64,000 bases of DNA from Moesziomyces globuligerus (GCA_030849465.1 JARVLF010000016.1:1-64000); one strand, 5' to 3'. Positions 9,151 through 19,640 are shown, numbered from the stretch's first letter. Numbers and translations are program-made. The notes: generated by a model not told the origin, from the sequence alone.

Positions 9151-10770
9151 CTAGGCACCTGCTGCTCCGGCTTTGAGCAGGTGCGTGAGTTTGGAATATG
9201 CCTTGAAATGGGAAATTCCATCTGCACGGTGAGTCCACCGCAGCTCCACACTGCCAAAACCACAGCCAACGCGCAGAGCGCTGGGATACTGCTTGTAGCC
9301 GCCCTTCTTTGTTTTGGGTGCAAGCAGCGTGACGTGGCCTGTGTCCACCGTGCAGCCAATGTCAAACACATTGAACGCCTGCATTGGATGCTCTGCTAGC
9401 GCAGCTGGATCCAGGAAGCGGTGGATGGGCACCTTGAAGCCGTACGCACCCATGCGTACACTCTGGCAGCCTATGTCCTGCAGCGCCTCCACCAGGATGC
9501 TGATCTCCACCCGCAGCTCTCCAAAGGTGAGCGTCTTGGGGTGTTCAGAGGGGACAAGGATGGCGTGTTGTGGCGGTCCCTGCAGCCGTGCTACAAGGGG
9601 GAGCTTGAACTGCAGTTCAAAGCGGAAGACCACCTTGAGCTCGGCAAAATAGACCCAATTGTCAAAGACGTGCATGTCCTTGAAATCAGGTGCATGGCTG
9701 ATCAAGGACGCGTAGCAGCCAGCTGGAAAAATCTGAAGCATGCTGGCAGGAGAAATTGTCACCGCAAAGGAGTCCATATCCGTGTGGACAGGCACGTCCC
9801 AGTTGGAAATTGGTGCCATGGCTGGGATAGGCGGGAGTTCTGGAAGCTGCTCCCCTGTGTCCAGCACCAGCTGGGGTGCAGACGGTGCTTCTGCCTCCTC
9901 CTCAGCGGTGTCAAGAGCAGGCAGCAGTACCACAATACCGTCTGCTGGCATGTCTTGAACATCTTGCAGCTCTAGCGTATGCTGGGGACGTGCTTGTGTT
10001 GGTGCCGCAGGTCCTTCTTGGGGAAGGTATGGTAGCGTCTCTCCGTCTTCTTCTCCATCCGACTCCTGGTCAGAGTCTGTGTTGGTGTCAGGTCCATGTG
10101 GAGATAGGCTGGGCACGAGACCAGGAGATGCGTCAATTTCCAGGGAAATGTCCATCTCCAGTCCGTCTCTGTCTCCATCTCTGTCTTGCCCAGACTCTGG
10201 CTCTGGATTCACGTCTGGCTCCTGCTCAGAATCAGAGCCGTGTGTCTCCGCTGGAAAATCCAAGATTGGGCTCGGAGGCAGGCTGGGCACCAGACCAGAA
10301 GACGCGTCAATTTCCTGGAAGTTCTCCTCCTCCACATCCGCCTCTGTGCCTGTTGCCTCTGGGGCCAGTGGTGAGCTGGGAGACGGTGATGCTGTGTGCA
10401 TGGGTGCTGGGCTTGCACTTGGAGGCAGCAGCGGGGCCAGAGCCTGCGCCAGCGCTGACACAGCTGCCACAATGACAGCTGCTGCCTGCTCTGCCGGTGC
10501 TGATTCTGACTGTGCTGGAGCAAAATCTTCTGCTGCTGCAGCGGCTGCTGCTGTGGGCTGGGACCGTACACCCTGGCACTTACGGATGCCCTGGTGCTTG
10601 CGCAGTGCCGCAGCATTCACCACTACCTGGCCGCACTGGCATGCAACCAGCCCAACAGCAGCAGCAGCCTCCTGACTGACGTGTGCACCGCTGTGCGCCT
10701 TGCGCAAATGATTGGTGATGTTTGTTGCCGCATAGGAGAGACCGCAAACAGGGCAGGTTGTCCGCAACAT
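9151..10770 (-). pseudogene. Truncated zinc-finger gene, copy C (539 codons)
   Basis: Third 539-codon copy, identical to copy A by eye. Its minisatellite is at 10840-11074. The left end is cut at the same base as the other two, so the truncation came before the amplification. Confidence 0.85.
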
Positions 10771-10839
10771 ATTGGCTGGCGGAGGGGAGTGGGTGATGTG
10801 ATGGGCATTGATGGGTGCACATCTCTGCTACTTGCCCTT

Positions 10840-11074
10840 GACGGTCTCCCTTTTGTAGCTGACCGTCTCTCTGACTGTAGCTGACCGTCTCTCTGACTGT
10901 AGCGGACTGTCTCTCTGACTGTAGTGGACCGTCTCCATTTTTGAAGCAGACCGTCTTTATTTCTGAAGTGGACCGTCTTGATTTTTGAAGCAGACCGTCT
11001 TGATTTTTGAAGCGGACTGTCTTCCTGTGAAATTCAACGCGTCAGATTTTTGAATTGGACCGTCTTCCATGAGG
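10840..11074. repeat. 22-bp minisatellite, unit C
   Basis: Same array as in units A and B, upstream of truncated copy C. Confidence 0.9.
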
Positions 11075-11146
11075 GCAGACCAGGGACCGCTGGATGCCGA
11101 GCGCATCCAAAAGTTGGAAATCCACCGTCAAAAGGATCTGGAACCC

Positions 11147-11547
11147 AGGTCTTTTTGTCAAGCAGCCAATAAGCACATCAAATGTAGAGGGTCTGTATGA
11201 CCAGTCTTCAATCTCAATTTCTTTATAATATTGGGCTCAATTGACGCACTGGGAATCCATGATACCACCACCAGCTCCATGAGTTTGTAGTTCCATTGCA
11301 ATTCTGTGTTTGACACTGCTTATTTTAGCCAGATACAGCAAGCAAGAATCACAGGCCATGCAGTATCACAGAATTTCAGAATACCAGAAAATTTGATACC
11401 CCCTTCCTTTTCAGTTTCAGCGTTTGTGTGAGGGTTTTTTGGATAAGCTGTCCTTGAGCTAGAAGCTCAACACCTCCACAACAAATTGTGAAGGCGAGAG
11501 CTGCTCGAGGATGCTCTGTGCGCCGCTATAAGGCTGTTCCGTCTACG
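11147..11547. other. Transition from subtelomere to unique chromosome arm
   Basis: About 400 bp with a visibly higher A+T content than the rest, no repeat unit and no convincing frame. It separates the subtelomeric array from the first ordinary gene and must hold that gene's promoter. Confidence 0.6.
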
Positions 11548-13596
11548 ATGCAATCATCAATCCTACCTGTCCTCTCCTCTGCGCTCGACGACCACCAAAC
11601 AACGAAGAGCATGGGTCCAAAGCGCATGCCTAAAGTCACGAGCCTGGCCTCGTCGCCCGCGCCGGCCTCTCCGGTGCAGCGGCGCAAAGCCAATGCGTTC
11701 GCAATGGTGGATCCCTCCAGCTACCACGACTACGACGACGCCATGCAGGATGGCGTCGAGCTCGAGGAAAAGGGCGAGCGCTTCCAAATCGGCTCCAAGG
11801 CTCATCGTTTCTACGTGCAGGCTGGTACACTCTACGACCGGGCCGCCCGCCTAGCTACGACAGACCGCTCTCGACGTGCTGATGCCCTCTACAATGCCTC
11901 TCGGATTCAGTACGTTTTGGCCACGCAGTTTTCGTTGCCCCCGAGCCACCTCGAGGTCTTGGCTCAAGCCGTAGACACAGCGCAGCAAGCAGTTCAGCTC
12001 GCCCCTCCGCTCTCCGCTGAAGGCTCCGCAGAGGCTGCGCTGCCCAATCCCTTCACTCTGGACACGATCACCCACCTAGCCACCTCTTTGCAAACGCTGG
12101 GCGAAGCTATCGAGGAAGTTGGGTGGCCGTCTGAACTGCGCACTCCATCCATCTTGCAGCCACAGAACCCTCCGACGCCGATATCGTGCTGGCAAGAGGC
12201 GATAGGCCTGTTTCAGCGTGTCGCGGACGGGCAAATTGCCATCTTGAAGGATCAACAGGTTCCCGACGGTTCGTCTGTTGAACAAGAACCATCCCTTGCT
12301 GCGGCATCAGAGGGCGGCAGTTCAGAACTAAACCAAACCAACTCAGCCGAAGAAGACCAAGAAGATGTCTTCGGCTACACATCCTCGCTCGTCACCCCAG
12401 CCGCGTTGGTCGAGACGCTGCTCTCGCTAATGGCTTGCCTCACCTCCTCGATCGAGAACGCACCCTCCGTTCAAGAACTGCAGGCTTGGAATGCCGCAGC
12501 TGAAGAGATCGCCTCGCGGGCGCATGCAATCATTGCAGAGTCTCAGGTGTCTTCTGCGTCCTCGAGCAGCGGGGTGACGTTCGCGTCGGAATCCGAAGAG
12601 ATGACCGCCAAAACCCAAGAGCTTCAGCGCACCTCGTTGGCCACGCGAGTCGCTCGTATTGGCAAGGCCATCGAGCTGGGTGTATCGCCTGCGCAGATCA
12701 GCGGTGAACTGGAATCCGCCATGCAGTCTGTCCATGAGTGGGCATCCCGTCTCGTGGCCCCTCCCACGGCAGACCAAGCTATTCAGGCACGCCAGGGTCC
12801 TCACGTGCCAACGCTCTGCGACGTCGGTGAGGCCGGACAGAACCTCTGCCGCCTCTCTCTTCGCCTGGAGCCAACTCAGCCGGGAGTCGAGGCCATCTGG
12901 TCCTTGGCGACTCTGAGCACCAAGCTCTACTCACAGGCGCTCTCGGCGCTGGACACGTCTGCTTCGCATGGCGGAGGTACAGCGGCAGTCCTTGGCCAGG
13001 CCAATACGTCGACACCCACATCGCGAGCAAGATGTCGGATCCTTCTGGCGCTATCGAGCTTCTCCCTGTTCCGATCGCATCCCGGCTTCGAAGCAGCCGG
13101 CATCCCGGGAGCGAGAGGCACGCGCTGCAAGCTCATTGACAATGCGCGTCTCTACGCGCGGAAAGCAGCGACCGAGATCGGGCTGGGTTGGATTCTGCGT
13201 CCCGTCCCAGCTCCGACCTCGGGTGCGGCGGTTCAGCCACCTCCCGGGGGCTGGGAGAGCCTTTCACTCGAGTCCGAGGCCATCTTGCATCTCCTTCGCG
13301 CGCTTCTGTTCCGTGCCAGAGTCAATGCTGCCGGAGCCTCCGACTCTTCGGCCGCTGCCGAGATGCACAAGGAGCTGCAAAACCTGGTTCAGCATCTGCA
13401 GCAGCTTCGTCAGCGGCCGATCCGAATCGAGGAGGGCTCGTCCGCTAGCTCCAGGCAGCTTGCGGAATGGATGTACGGCCAAGGCATCAAGACGTTTGTC
13501 GACGGAATCGTCGAAAGCAGCGGACGCAACATTGTGCAGGACGAGATCCCGTGGTGGGCCGAGCTACTCTCTGGGCCGCTTGCTGTGGGCACGTAG
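11548..13596 (+). CDS. TPR-like helical repeat protein, conserved hypothetical
   Basis: A 682-residue soluble protein. After a basic Ser/Pro-rich N-terminus, the region beginning SYHDYDDAMQDGVELEEKGERF is followed by helix pairs with TPR character (small residues and Y/A at repeat positions, as in YVQAGTLYDRAARL and ADALYNASRIQYVLA). The central part has acidic Ser/Glu-rich linkers, and the C-terminal half is again helical. I do not recognise a named family. Possible starts are ATG at 11548, 11611 (good context, agcATGG) and 11626; the longest is given, but 11611 or 11626 may be the real one because the conserved-looking part begins later. It is convergent with RPT6, 133 bp away. Confidence 0.7.
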   Translation: MQSSILPVLSSALDDHQTTKSMGPKRMPKVTSLASSPAPASPVQRRKANAFAMVDPSSYHDYDDAMQDGVELEEKGERFQIGSKAHRFYVQAGTLYDRAARLATTDRSRRADALYNASRIQYVLATQFSLPPSHLEVLAQAVDTAQQAVQLAPPLSAEGSAEAALPNPFTLDTITHLATSLQTLGEAIEEVGWPSELRTPSILQPQNPPTPISCWQEAIGLFQRVADGQIAILKDQQVPDGSSVEQEPSLAAASEGGSSELNQTNSAEEDQEDVFGYTSSLVTPAALVETLLSLMACLTSSIENAPSVQELQAWNAAAEEIASRAHAIIAESQVSSASSSSGVTFASESEEMTAKTQELQRTSLATRVARIGKAIELGVSPAQISGELESAMQSVHEWASRLVAPPTADQAIQARQGPHVPTLCDVGEAGQNLCRLSLRLEPTQPGVEAIWSLATLSTKLYSQALSALDTSASHGGGTAAVLGQANTSTPTSRARCRILLALSSFSLFRSHPGFEAAGIPGARGTRCKLIDNARLYARKAATEIGLGWILRPVPAPTSGAAVQPPPGGWESLSLESEAILHLLRALLFRARVNAAGASDSSAAAEMHKELQNLVQHLQQLRQRPIRIEEGSSASSRQLAEWMYGQGIKTFVDGIVESSGRNIVQDEIPWWAELLSGPLAVGT

Positions 13597-13729
13597 ACAC
13601 TGGAAGACACTTGTGCAAACAGCGCGATCAATGAGAGTCACAAGCATCGACTGAATTTGAGCTCTGGTGAATTGCGTGGGACGGATGGTGGTACATGCGG
13701 TGCGGGAACGGAGCGGGCAAGTGGCGTGA

Positions 13730-15004
13730 TCAAGTGAAAAGCTTGTTGACCGAGGTCTCGGAGGATGCTTGTGCGCGGAGGACCTTGGCGATGGCGAGTT
13801 CGAAATCTTCGTGCGAAACATGCTGTCGACGTTCCCTGAGGGCGTACATGCCGGCTTCGGTGCAGATACCTCGGACCTCGGCGCCGGAACACTGACCCAT
13901 CTTCTCGGCGAGTGCGCGCAGGTTGATGCCGCGTTGCAACGACATTTTTCGGCTGTGAATGCGCAGGATCGAGACACGGGCCTCGGGACCCGGGGGCGGG
14001 AACTCGATCTTGCGGTCGATTCGGCCGGGACGGAGCAGGGCGGAGTCGAGGATGTCGATGCGGTTGGTTGCCATGATGACCTTGATGTTTTTGGTGCCTT
14101 CAAAGCCGTCGAGCTGGTTGAGGAGCTCGAGCATGGTTCGCTGCACCTCGGAATCGCCGCCACCGGAGCCGCTCTCGCCGCGCGAGGAGCCGATGCTGTC
14201 GATCTCGTCCATGAAGATGATCGAGGGGGCGTGCTCTCGAGCCATGACGAAGAGCTCGCGTACCATGCGGGAGCCTTCGCCGATGTACTTTTGAACGAGC
14301 TCGGAGCCGGAGACGCGGATGAAGCGGCAGTCGGTGTGGTGGGCGACGGCACGGGCGAGGAGCGTCTTGCCGGTACCCGGGGGGCCGTAGAGGAGGACAC
14401 CCTTGGGCTGTGCGATGCCAAGGGATTCAAAGAGCTCTGGATGTTTGACGGGAAGTTCGATGACCTCCTTGATCTCCTTGATCTGACGATCGAGACCGCC
14501 GACCATCTCGTAGGTGGAGTCGGGGACCTTCTCGACCATCATGAGGGAGACGAGCGGGTCGATCTTGTTGGGGAGCACTTTGTGGAGGGTGTAGGAGTCG
14601 GAGCGGAGGGCGACACGAAGCGTGGGGGTGAGTGTGGAGACGTCGACGTCAGAAGCAACATCGACGACGTATTTGCCTTCGGGCTGCACCTTTACGAGGA
14701 CCTTCTTCTTGCCCATGACCTTGACGACTTCGCCGACGTAGGAGCCAGGTTCCTGGAGGAGTTGCAGTTCCTCGCGCAAGAGGCGGACGCGTGCGTTGAG
14801 CGCGTTCCTTTGAGCTTCGAGACGGCGAAGGTTTTGGGTCTTTTGGTTGATGAGGATCTCGTAGGATCGGATCTTGGACTGGTAGAAGGATTGGATGCCC
14901 AAGGCGTTTGCCGAGGCGGCGGTGTTGCCAATGTTGGCGAGGGACGCGGAGGCCGCCTGGCCGGCCGCGGTTACAGTAGCGTGGGATGTGACCGCCGCAG
15001 ACAT
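13730..15004 (-). CDS. RPT6: 26S proteasome regulatory ATPase subunit Rpt6
   Basis: A 424-residue AAA ATPase, one of six in the base of the 19S proteasome cap, which unfolds and threads ubiquitinated substrates into the core in nucleus and cytoplasm. An N-terminal coiled coil (about 45-85) is followed by an OB-like region, Walker A GPPGTGKT (207-214), Walker B IIFMDEID (262-269), and the second region of homology with ATNR and RPGRIDR. The C-terminal tail ends KLFT, close to the short hydrophobic tail with which Rpt6 contacts the core ring. Length is near the family norm (about 400). ATG at 15004. No intron is seen. It diverges from ISA1 across a shared 964-bp intergenic region. Confidence 0.97.
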   Translation of the reverse strand: MSAAVTSHATVTAAGQAASASLANIGNTAASANALGIQSFYQSKIRSYEILINQKTQNLRRLEAQRNALNARVRLLREELQLLQEPGSYVGEVVKVMGKKKVLVKVQPEGKYVVDVASDVDVSTLTPTLRVALRSDSYTLHKVLPNKIDPLVSLMMVEKVPDSTYEMVGGLDRQIKEIKEVIELPVKHPELFESLGIAQPKGVLLYGPPGTGKTLLARAVAHHTDCRFIRVSGSELVQKYIGEGSRMVRELFVMAREHAPSIIFMDEIDSIGSSRGESGSGGGDSEVQRTMLELLNQLDGFEGTKNIKVIMATNRIDILDSALLRPGRIDRKIEFPPPGPEARVSILRIHSRKMSLQRGINLRALAEKMGQCSGAEVRGICTEAGMYALRERRQHVSHEDFELAIAKVLRAQASSETSVNKLFT

Positions 15005-15968
15005 TTTGCCGGATACGAGGGCGTGGCGACTGGAGTGCTATGAAGAGGGTGGCCGACCGAGCGTGCAATCGGACACGGTGTGAGAAGGCGATGCTTCGGG
15101 CGAGCAATGAGTCTAGGAACTGCCGCTCGAGTCAAGCTTGGTACAGTGTGAATCCGAGGGTGAGGATGTCGGGTCGATGTGCCAGAGACGAAGGAGAATG
15201 AGGATGGATGATGGCAACGGAAAGGCGCTCGGAAAGGGAGAGAGAGAGAGAGATTGGAACAGCGAGCCGATGTGCGCGAATGCCTGCCTGGCTCTGCGGT
15301 GTTGCTCCACTTGAGACTGGACGCGCCACCACCACAGCACGCTCGATCACCACCACACAAAGGATGGGGCTCGAGCCGAGATCCATTCAAAATAGTGGGT
15401 CTAACACACATCTCGGAGATGTCAGCCAGCATGCCCGATTTCCCGATTGCAACTGACTAATCGTTCGCCGCTTCCACGCTTTCTCTGCGCATCAGCCTTC
15501 GATGAGTCGCCCAAACCGGCCCAGTGAGGCGAGGCTTCCAGCGGATGGACTGCTGTAGCAAGTGAGGCGAGGCTCCCCACGGAGGGACTACTGTAGCAAC
15601 GCAAAGCAGGAGGCCAGGGCCAATGGGACGACGTGCAAATGTCAGAGCTCGAGCTGGCTCGGTGAGCTTGAAATTTCGACTGCCGGCTCGCGTTCGGATT
15701 TAGAGGCTGAGCCAGTCTGTGGCGGAGCGAGGGGGCGTGGGTGGGATGACGCTGCCACCGGGCGCGCGAGCAGCGGTGCTCAGCCCCGGTGGCCACCGAA
15801 GATCAGCGCAGCGTCATTTTTCCGCCGACACCTCGTTGAAGCACCAACACCCTGGCAGGCCAACCTCGTGTATACCTCTCTCGTTCCCTCCTCCACCTAC
15901 GCAGCCAACTCTCTACCACTGTCTTCTGCATCAGGCTGTCACCACCTCATCTAGCACAGTACACAACC
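15005..15968. promoter_or_regulatory. Shared intergenic region between RPT6 and ISA1
   Basis: The two genes diverge from this 964-bp region. It holds a GA-rich run near 15231-15256 and a 38-bp direct repeat at 15523-15560 and 15561-15598. Nothing in it looks coding. Confidence 0.6.
15523..15598. repeat. 38-bp direct repeat, two tandem copies
   Basis: Both copies begin agtgaggcgaggct and end ctgtagca, with a few differences between them. They lie in the shared RPT6/ISA1 promoter region, about 370 bp from the ISA1 start and 520 bp from the RPT6 start. Confidence 0.85.
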
Positions 15969-16970
15969 ATGTCGATACCAGCTGCATCCTCATCGTCGCT
16001 CACCTTCATCTCCAGAGCAGCGGCGTTGTCGTTCCTCTATCCTTCGGTCTCGAGATGCGGCGCCTCCATGCCCTTCCACACACACGCCTCTCGTCGCAGC
16101 TATAGCGGCTTCTCGCGAGCGTCCTCGTCTCGTCCCTCGCCGTCTGCCGTCGCCAAACCAAGGTGGCTGTCTATGTCGGTCGCCCGATCCACGCCTCCCT
16201 CTTCGTCCCGCGCGCAGTCCGCTCCGGCTAGCCACGCTTCCGCATCAACATCCAGGCTAGACTCGTCGCACCCCCTCGAATCTCCAAAAGCAGCTGCTGC
16301 ACCGTCACCGGACCCTCGTTCGGGAAAGATCGAGACTGCCAGCATCGATCCCGCATGCGCCACACTCTCCCCCTCGTCGCCATCCGCTCCCAAGTCTCAG
16401 AAAGATCCTCGCACGTCCGCGTCACCACCACCTGCACGCTCTCCGTCGCCTGCTACGCCGGCTCCAGCCGCTGCAGACACCGCACCAGCATCCGAACTTA
16501 CTCCATCCAAAGCGGCTGAGCTAGCCAAGGACCCCAGCGTCGCCGCCACCATGCCGCAAGCAAACGCACCGACCACCCCGGCTGCCTCTTCAGCAAAGAA
16601 AGCTTCCGCGGATCGAGGCACCAAGTTCCGCTCTCGCACCGCTGCGCTCAAGCTCACCCCCACCGCTGTGCTCCGTTTGCGTGCACTCATGGAGTCCGAC
16701 TCGGGTCCCAAGATGATCCGCGTAGGCGTGCGCAACAAAGGCTGCGCCGGCATGTCGTACCATCTCGAGTACATCAATCCCGAGGAAGCCGGTCGCTTCG
16801 ATGAGCGTGTCAAGCAGGACGGCGTCGAAGTCCTCATCGACAGCAAAGCGCTTTTCAGTATCATTGGCAGCGAGATGGACTGGCAGGAAGACCGTCTCAG
16901 CGCCAAGTTCGTCTTCAACAACCCCAACGTCAAGGAGGCTTGCGGCTGTGGAGAATCCTTCCTGACCTAG
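15969..16970 (+). CDS. ISA1: Mitochondrial iron-sulfur cluster assembly protein Isa1
   Basis: A 333-residue protein with an A-type iron-sulfur carrier domain at its C-terminus (about 228-333). The three conserved cysteines are C259 (in GCAGMSY) and C325 and C327 (in CGCGESF). Isa1 works with Isa2 and Iba57 in the mitochondrial matrix to mature [4Fe-4S] enzymes such as aconitase. The N-terminus has hydrophobic, Ser and Arg residues with few acids, as in a mitochondrial presequence. It is followed by about 170 residues of low-complexity Ser/Pro/Ala sequence, so the protein is much longer than the usual A-type carrier (about 110-250 residues). ATG at 15969 follows a CT/AC-rich leader. It is convergent with the MRH4-like gene. 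Confidence 0.93.
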   Translation: MSIPAASSSSLTFISRAAALSFLYPSVSRCGASMPFHTHASRRSYSGFSRASSSRPSPSAVAKPRWLSMSVARSTPPSSSRAQSAPASHASASTSRLDSSHPLESPKAAAAPSPDPRSGKIETASIDPACATLSPSSPSAPKSQKDPRTSASPPPARSPSPATPAPAAADTAPASELTPSKAAELAKDPSVAATMPQANAPTTPAASSAKKASADRGTKFRSRTAALKLTPTAVLRLRALMESDSGPKMIRVGVRNKGCAGMSYHLEYINPEEAGRFDERVKQDGVEVLIDSKALFSIIGSEMDWQEDRLSAKFVFNNPNVKEACGCGESFLT

Positions 16971-17213
16971 GAGCCTATCTGGTCGCCTGTCTTTCACCAC
17001 TCTTCTGTCGTCAGCATCTCTCCACCCCTTCCAACCGTGCAATGCCACACGACGCCCAACGCATCTTTTACGCCTTTCGTCTGCCGTGCGAATGTATCGT
17101 GTGAGCCGCATGTCTAGAATACAAAGTGGATTGGTGGTGCTGGCGGAACGGGAGGAGAGAATTGTGTCGATCAATAGCAGGCTGTGGCCAGCTGACTGCA
17201 AGGGGAGAACCAA

Positions 17214-19640
17214 TCATAGCTGGTTCTCGTTGGCGAGGCTTGCAGATGCCGCTGTTTCCGAATTGTCACTTGATGGGTTTGCTGACTCTGCTGGCTTTAC
17301 GGGCTCTACTGGCGTCGCTACAGCCGCGTCTCGTGCTGCTGACGCGGCGCCGCCCGACGTGAGCAGGCTGAGGTCAAACTTGGCCGGCATCACACCGAGT
17401 CTTCTGAAGACGTTGGCCATCTTGGCTTCCGAGGTCGAAATGGCCTTCTTTGGACGCGATGCGGCGGCGTCTTGCGCATCGGCATCAAGCTCGGCGGGAA
17501 GCGGCGTCAAATGGGGTAGACCGCGCAGCAGAGTCACCACCTTACCAGCGACAGGAGCGCTTGGGTCACCGCCGATGCGTGCAACACGGCCCGCTGAGTG
17601 CACATACTGCACCGCATCAATCACAGAGGCGTAGCCGACCAGAAAGACATGCGAGAGCGCAGGGATGTCGAGTCCACGCGAGGACGTCGCCTGCAGCAGG
17701 AACAGTTCCGGAGCGTCTACCATGTCGTTCTGGCTCGGTGCTCTTGCTGCCGAGCAATCCGAGGCGAGGCGAATCGTGACGCCGAGAGCTTCCAGCGCAG
17801 CGCGTGTCTTGAGGAGACTCCAGCGGGCAGGGATCAGCGCGAGGCCGCGCTCGACGCCTTCCGATGCAAAGCAAAAGGCAAGCGCCTCGATCAGCGTCTG
17901 GTCCATCTCGTGTTCCTGAGGCTCGCCTTCGGGTTTGACCGTGAGGAAACCCTCGGTTGCAAGATTGCTCGCAACCAGATCCGAGGGCTGCTGCGACCCG
18001 GTCGGAGCGGCAGGGGCCTCGCGTGCCTTCTTGCGTGCGAGCCTTGGCTCAAAGTTGCGCAGAGGCACGGTGGAAAGTTGCTTCGACAGCGGTGCTTCGT
18101 CCACCACAACACACGTGTGCGAGATGGACGCGGGCATCGTAGAGGGTGACTGTTCCAGCGTACTCTCGAGCAGCTCGTCGGTTTGCGCATGCTCATTGGG
18201 CCCGAAAAGCCCCCGGATTCCTTGATCGATCATGCTTTTGCCGCTCAAGCCTGTCAGGTCGATCCAGCGTCCGACCTGCTGTGCGAACGCCATACCATGC
18301 TCCTTGGCTCCGGTTCGCAACCACCCCGTACGAGCACCGAAAAAGTGGCGCATGACCGAATTCGCGGTAGCGCTAGTTGCGACCAGCTGCAGAGGATAAA
18401 CACCTTGAACTCGTGCTTTGGGCAGCGCGAGGCCTGTCTGCGGGTCTGTTGCGGCTCGTTCGGCAGCCTTGTACGTGTTGCGACGCACTTTCTCTGGAGG
18501 GCGGCGCTCGTCGCGTCGCTTGCCCGGGCGGTTCTCGAGGCCTGCCGTGAGGTGCTTTTGGCCGCCGGAGCACGTGGCTCTGCTTTTCATGATGGTGTTG
18601 AGGACCAGCAGACCTGGTGCCTTGTGCACCTCGTGCTTCCAACGCTGCTTGTGGGATGGGAATCGCCCGGGGAGCTGAAGCACGGCGTCCGCCTCGTCCA
18701 AAACCAGAGTTCGCAAGGTGTCGATGCCCAGGAGCGAAGAGCCGGCAGGTGTATTGAGAATGTCCATGATGCGGCCGGGAGTGCCGATGAGGATGTGAGG
18801 CGGAGTGTTCTTGAGTCGCTGCAGCTCCTCTTCCGGGGAGCGCGCATCGGATCCTGGAAGGCCGCCACGAACAAGACACTGAATGACGGGGTCCATGGAT
18901 GGCAAACTCGAGACAGGGAAAAGCGTGCGAGCCCAGCGAAGATACTGCGAGGCCAGCTCGTTGCTTGGAACCAAAACGATGGATGCGATGCCGGTCTTGG
19001 GCCTGGTACGCTTTCCGCTCGAGCTTGATGCGGTCTCGAGTGTCGAGGAGGAAGCATCGCGGAAGACGATGCGGGGTTTGCTGAGGAGCGCCAAGAGGAG
19101 GCCAAAGGACTTTCCGGTGCCCGTGTGCGCACGCAAAATCACATCAGTCGGAGAGAGCACGGCGGGTATGAGTGCTGACTGTGCTGGCGTGGGCTGGCGA
19201 ATGTGAGGGTAGGTGATGGTGAGTTGTCGGCTGATGTTGGCGTTCAGACCGAGGCGTTGGAATCGTTCCCGCACACCTTCTGCACTCGGTGCTGCGCTGC
19301 TGTCCGATGGTGGTTGAGTGGAAGAAGCGACCTTTTCTGCCAGAGATTCCTGCTGGCGCGCTGCGCTGGAATGGAACGAAGAATAAGATGAGGGCGATAG
19401 TTGCAAGGTGAGAAAACCAGCTCTGGAATGGCGGACGGGTGGCAGCTGCCGCGTCTCTGCAGCCCAAGGCACAGTGCGACTGGTGCACAGATGTGCATGG
19501 GAGCTTCCGGAGAAGCAGGATAGCTGGCGCAGAGCGCTTTGCCTCATGATCGAGGCATCTGCGGAGGCTGTGTTACGAGGCCGTGATAGGGTGACGAGCA
19601 ACTCGGCACGCTTCGGGCCTCCGCTGGCTGCTCTCAACAT
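17214..19640 (-). CDS. MRH4: DEAD-box RNA helicase, mitochondrial MRH4-like
   Basis: An 808-residue DEAD-box helicase. Motifs: Q-motif region near 147-155, motif I AHTGTGKS (171-178), Ib TPGR (287-290), II DEAD (315-318), III SAT (422-424), V SSRGLDIP (653-660), and a motif VI variant, HSAGRVAR (681-688), in place of the usual HRxGRxxR. Large insertions separate motifs II and III and the two RecA lobes. The N-terminus (about 1-95) is rich in Ser, Arg and Ala with few acids, consistent with mitochondrial import. Insert pattern and presequence fit Mrh4, which acts in large-subunit mitoribosome assembly in yeast. The family is confident, the orthology likely. ATG at 19640. It diverges from NAA35. 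Confidence 0.85.
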   Translation of the reverse strand: MLRAASGGPKRAELLVTLSRPRNTASADASIMRQSALRQLSCFSGSSHAHLCTSRTVPWAAETRQLPPVRHSRAGFLTLQLSPSSYSSFHSSAARQQESLAEKVASSTQPPSDSSAAPSAEGVRERFQRLGLNANISRQLTITYPHIRQPTPAQSALIPAVLSPTDVILRAHTGTGKSFGLLLALLSKPRIVFRDASSSTLETASSSSGKRTRPKTGIASIVLVPSNELASQYLRWARTLFPVSSLPSMDPVIQCLVRGGLPGSDARSPEEELQRLKNTPPHILIGTPGRIMDILNTPAGSSLLGIDTLRTLVLDEADAVLQLPGRFPSHKQRWKHEVHKAPGLLVLNTIMKSRATCSGGQKHLTAGLENRPGKRRDERRPPEKVRRNTYKAAERAATDPQTGLALPKARVQGVYPLQLVATSATANSVMRHFFGARTGWLRTGAKEHGMAFAQQVGRWIDLTGLSGKSMIDQGIRGLFGPNEHAQTDELLESTLEQSPSTMPASISHTCVVVDEAPLSKQLSTVPLRNFEPRLARKKAREAPAAPTGSQQPSDLVASNLATEGFLTVKPEGEPQEHEMDQTLIEALAFCFASEGVERGLALIPARWSLLKTRAALEALGVTIRLASDCSAARAPSQNDMVDAPELFLLQATSSRGLDIPALSHVFLVGYASVIDAVQYVHSAGRVARIGGDPSAPVAGKVVTLLRGLPHLTPLPAELDADAQDAAASRPKKAISTSEAKMANVFRRLGVMPAKFDLSLLTSGGAASAARDAAVATPVEPVKPAESANPSSDNSETAASASLANENQL

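Larger units (their letters stand above)
9151..11145. repeat. 1995-bp tandem repeat, unit C (innermost)
   Basis: Third unit, matching unit A except near its right end, where gcgcatcc and gaaatcc replace gcgcgtcc and gaaaccc. The unit then runs into unique DNA as ggaacccaggtc rather than ggaaccctagg. It is therefore probably the copy still attached to its original flank. Confidence 0.95.
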
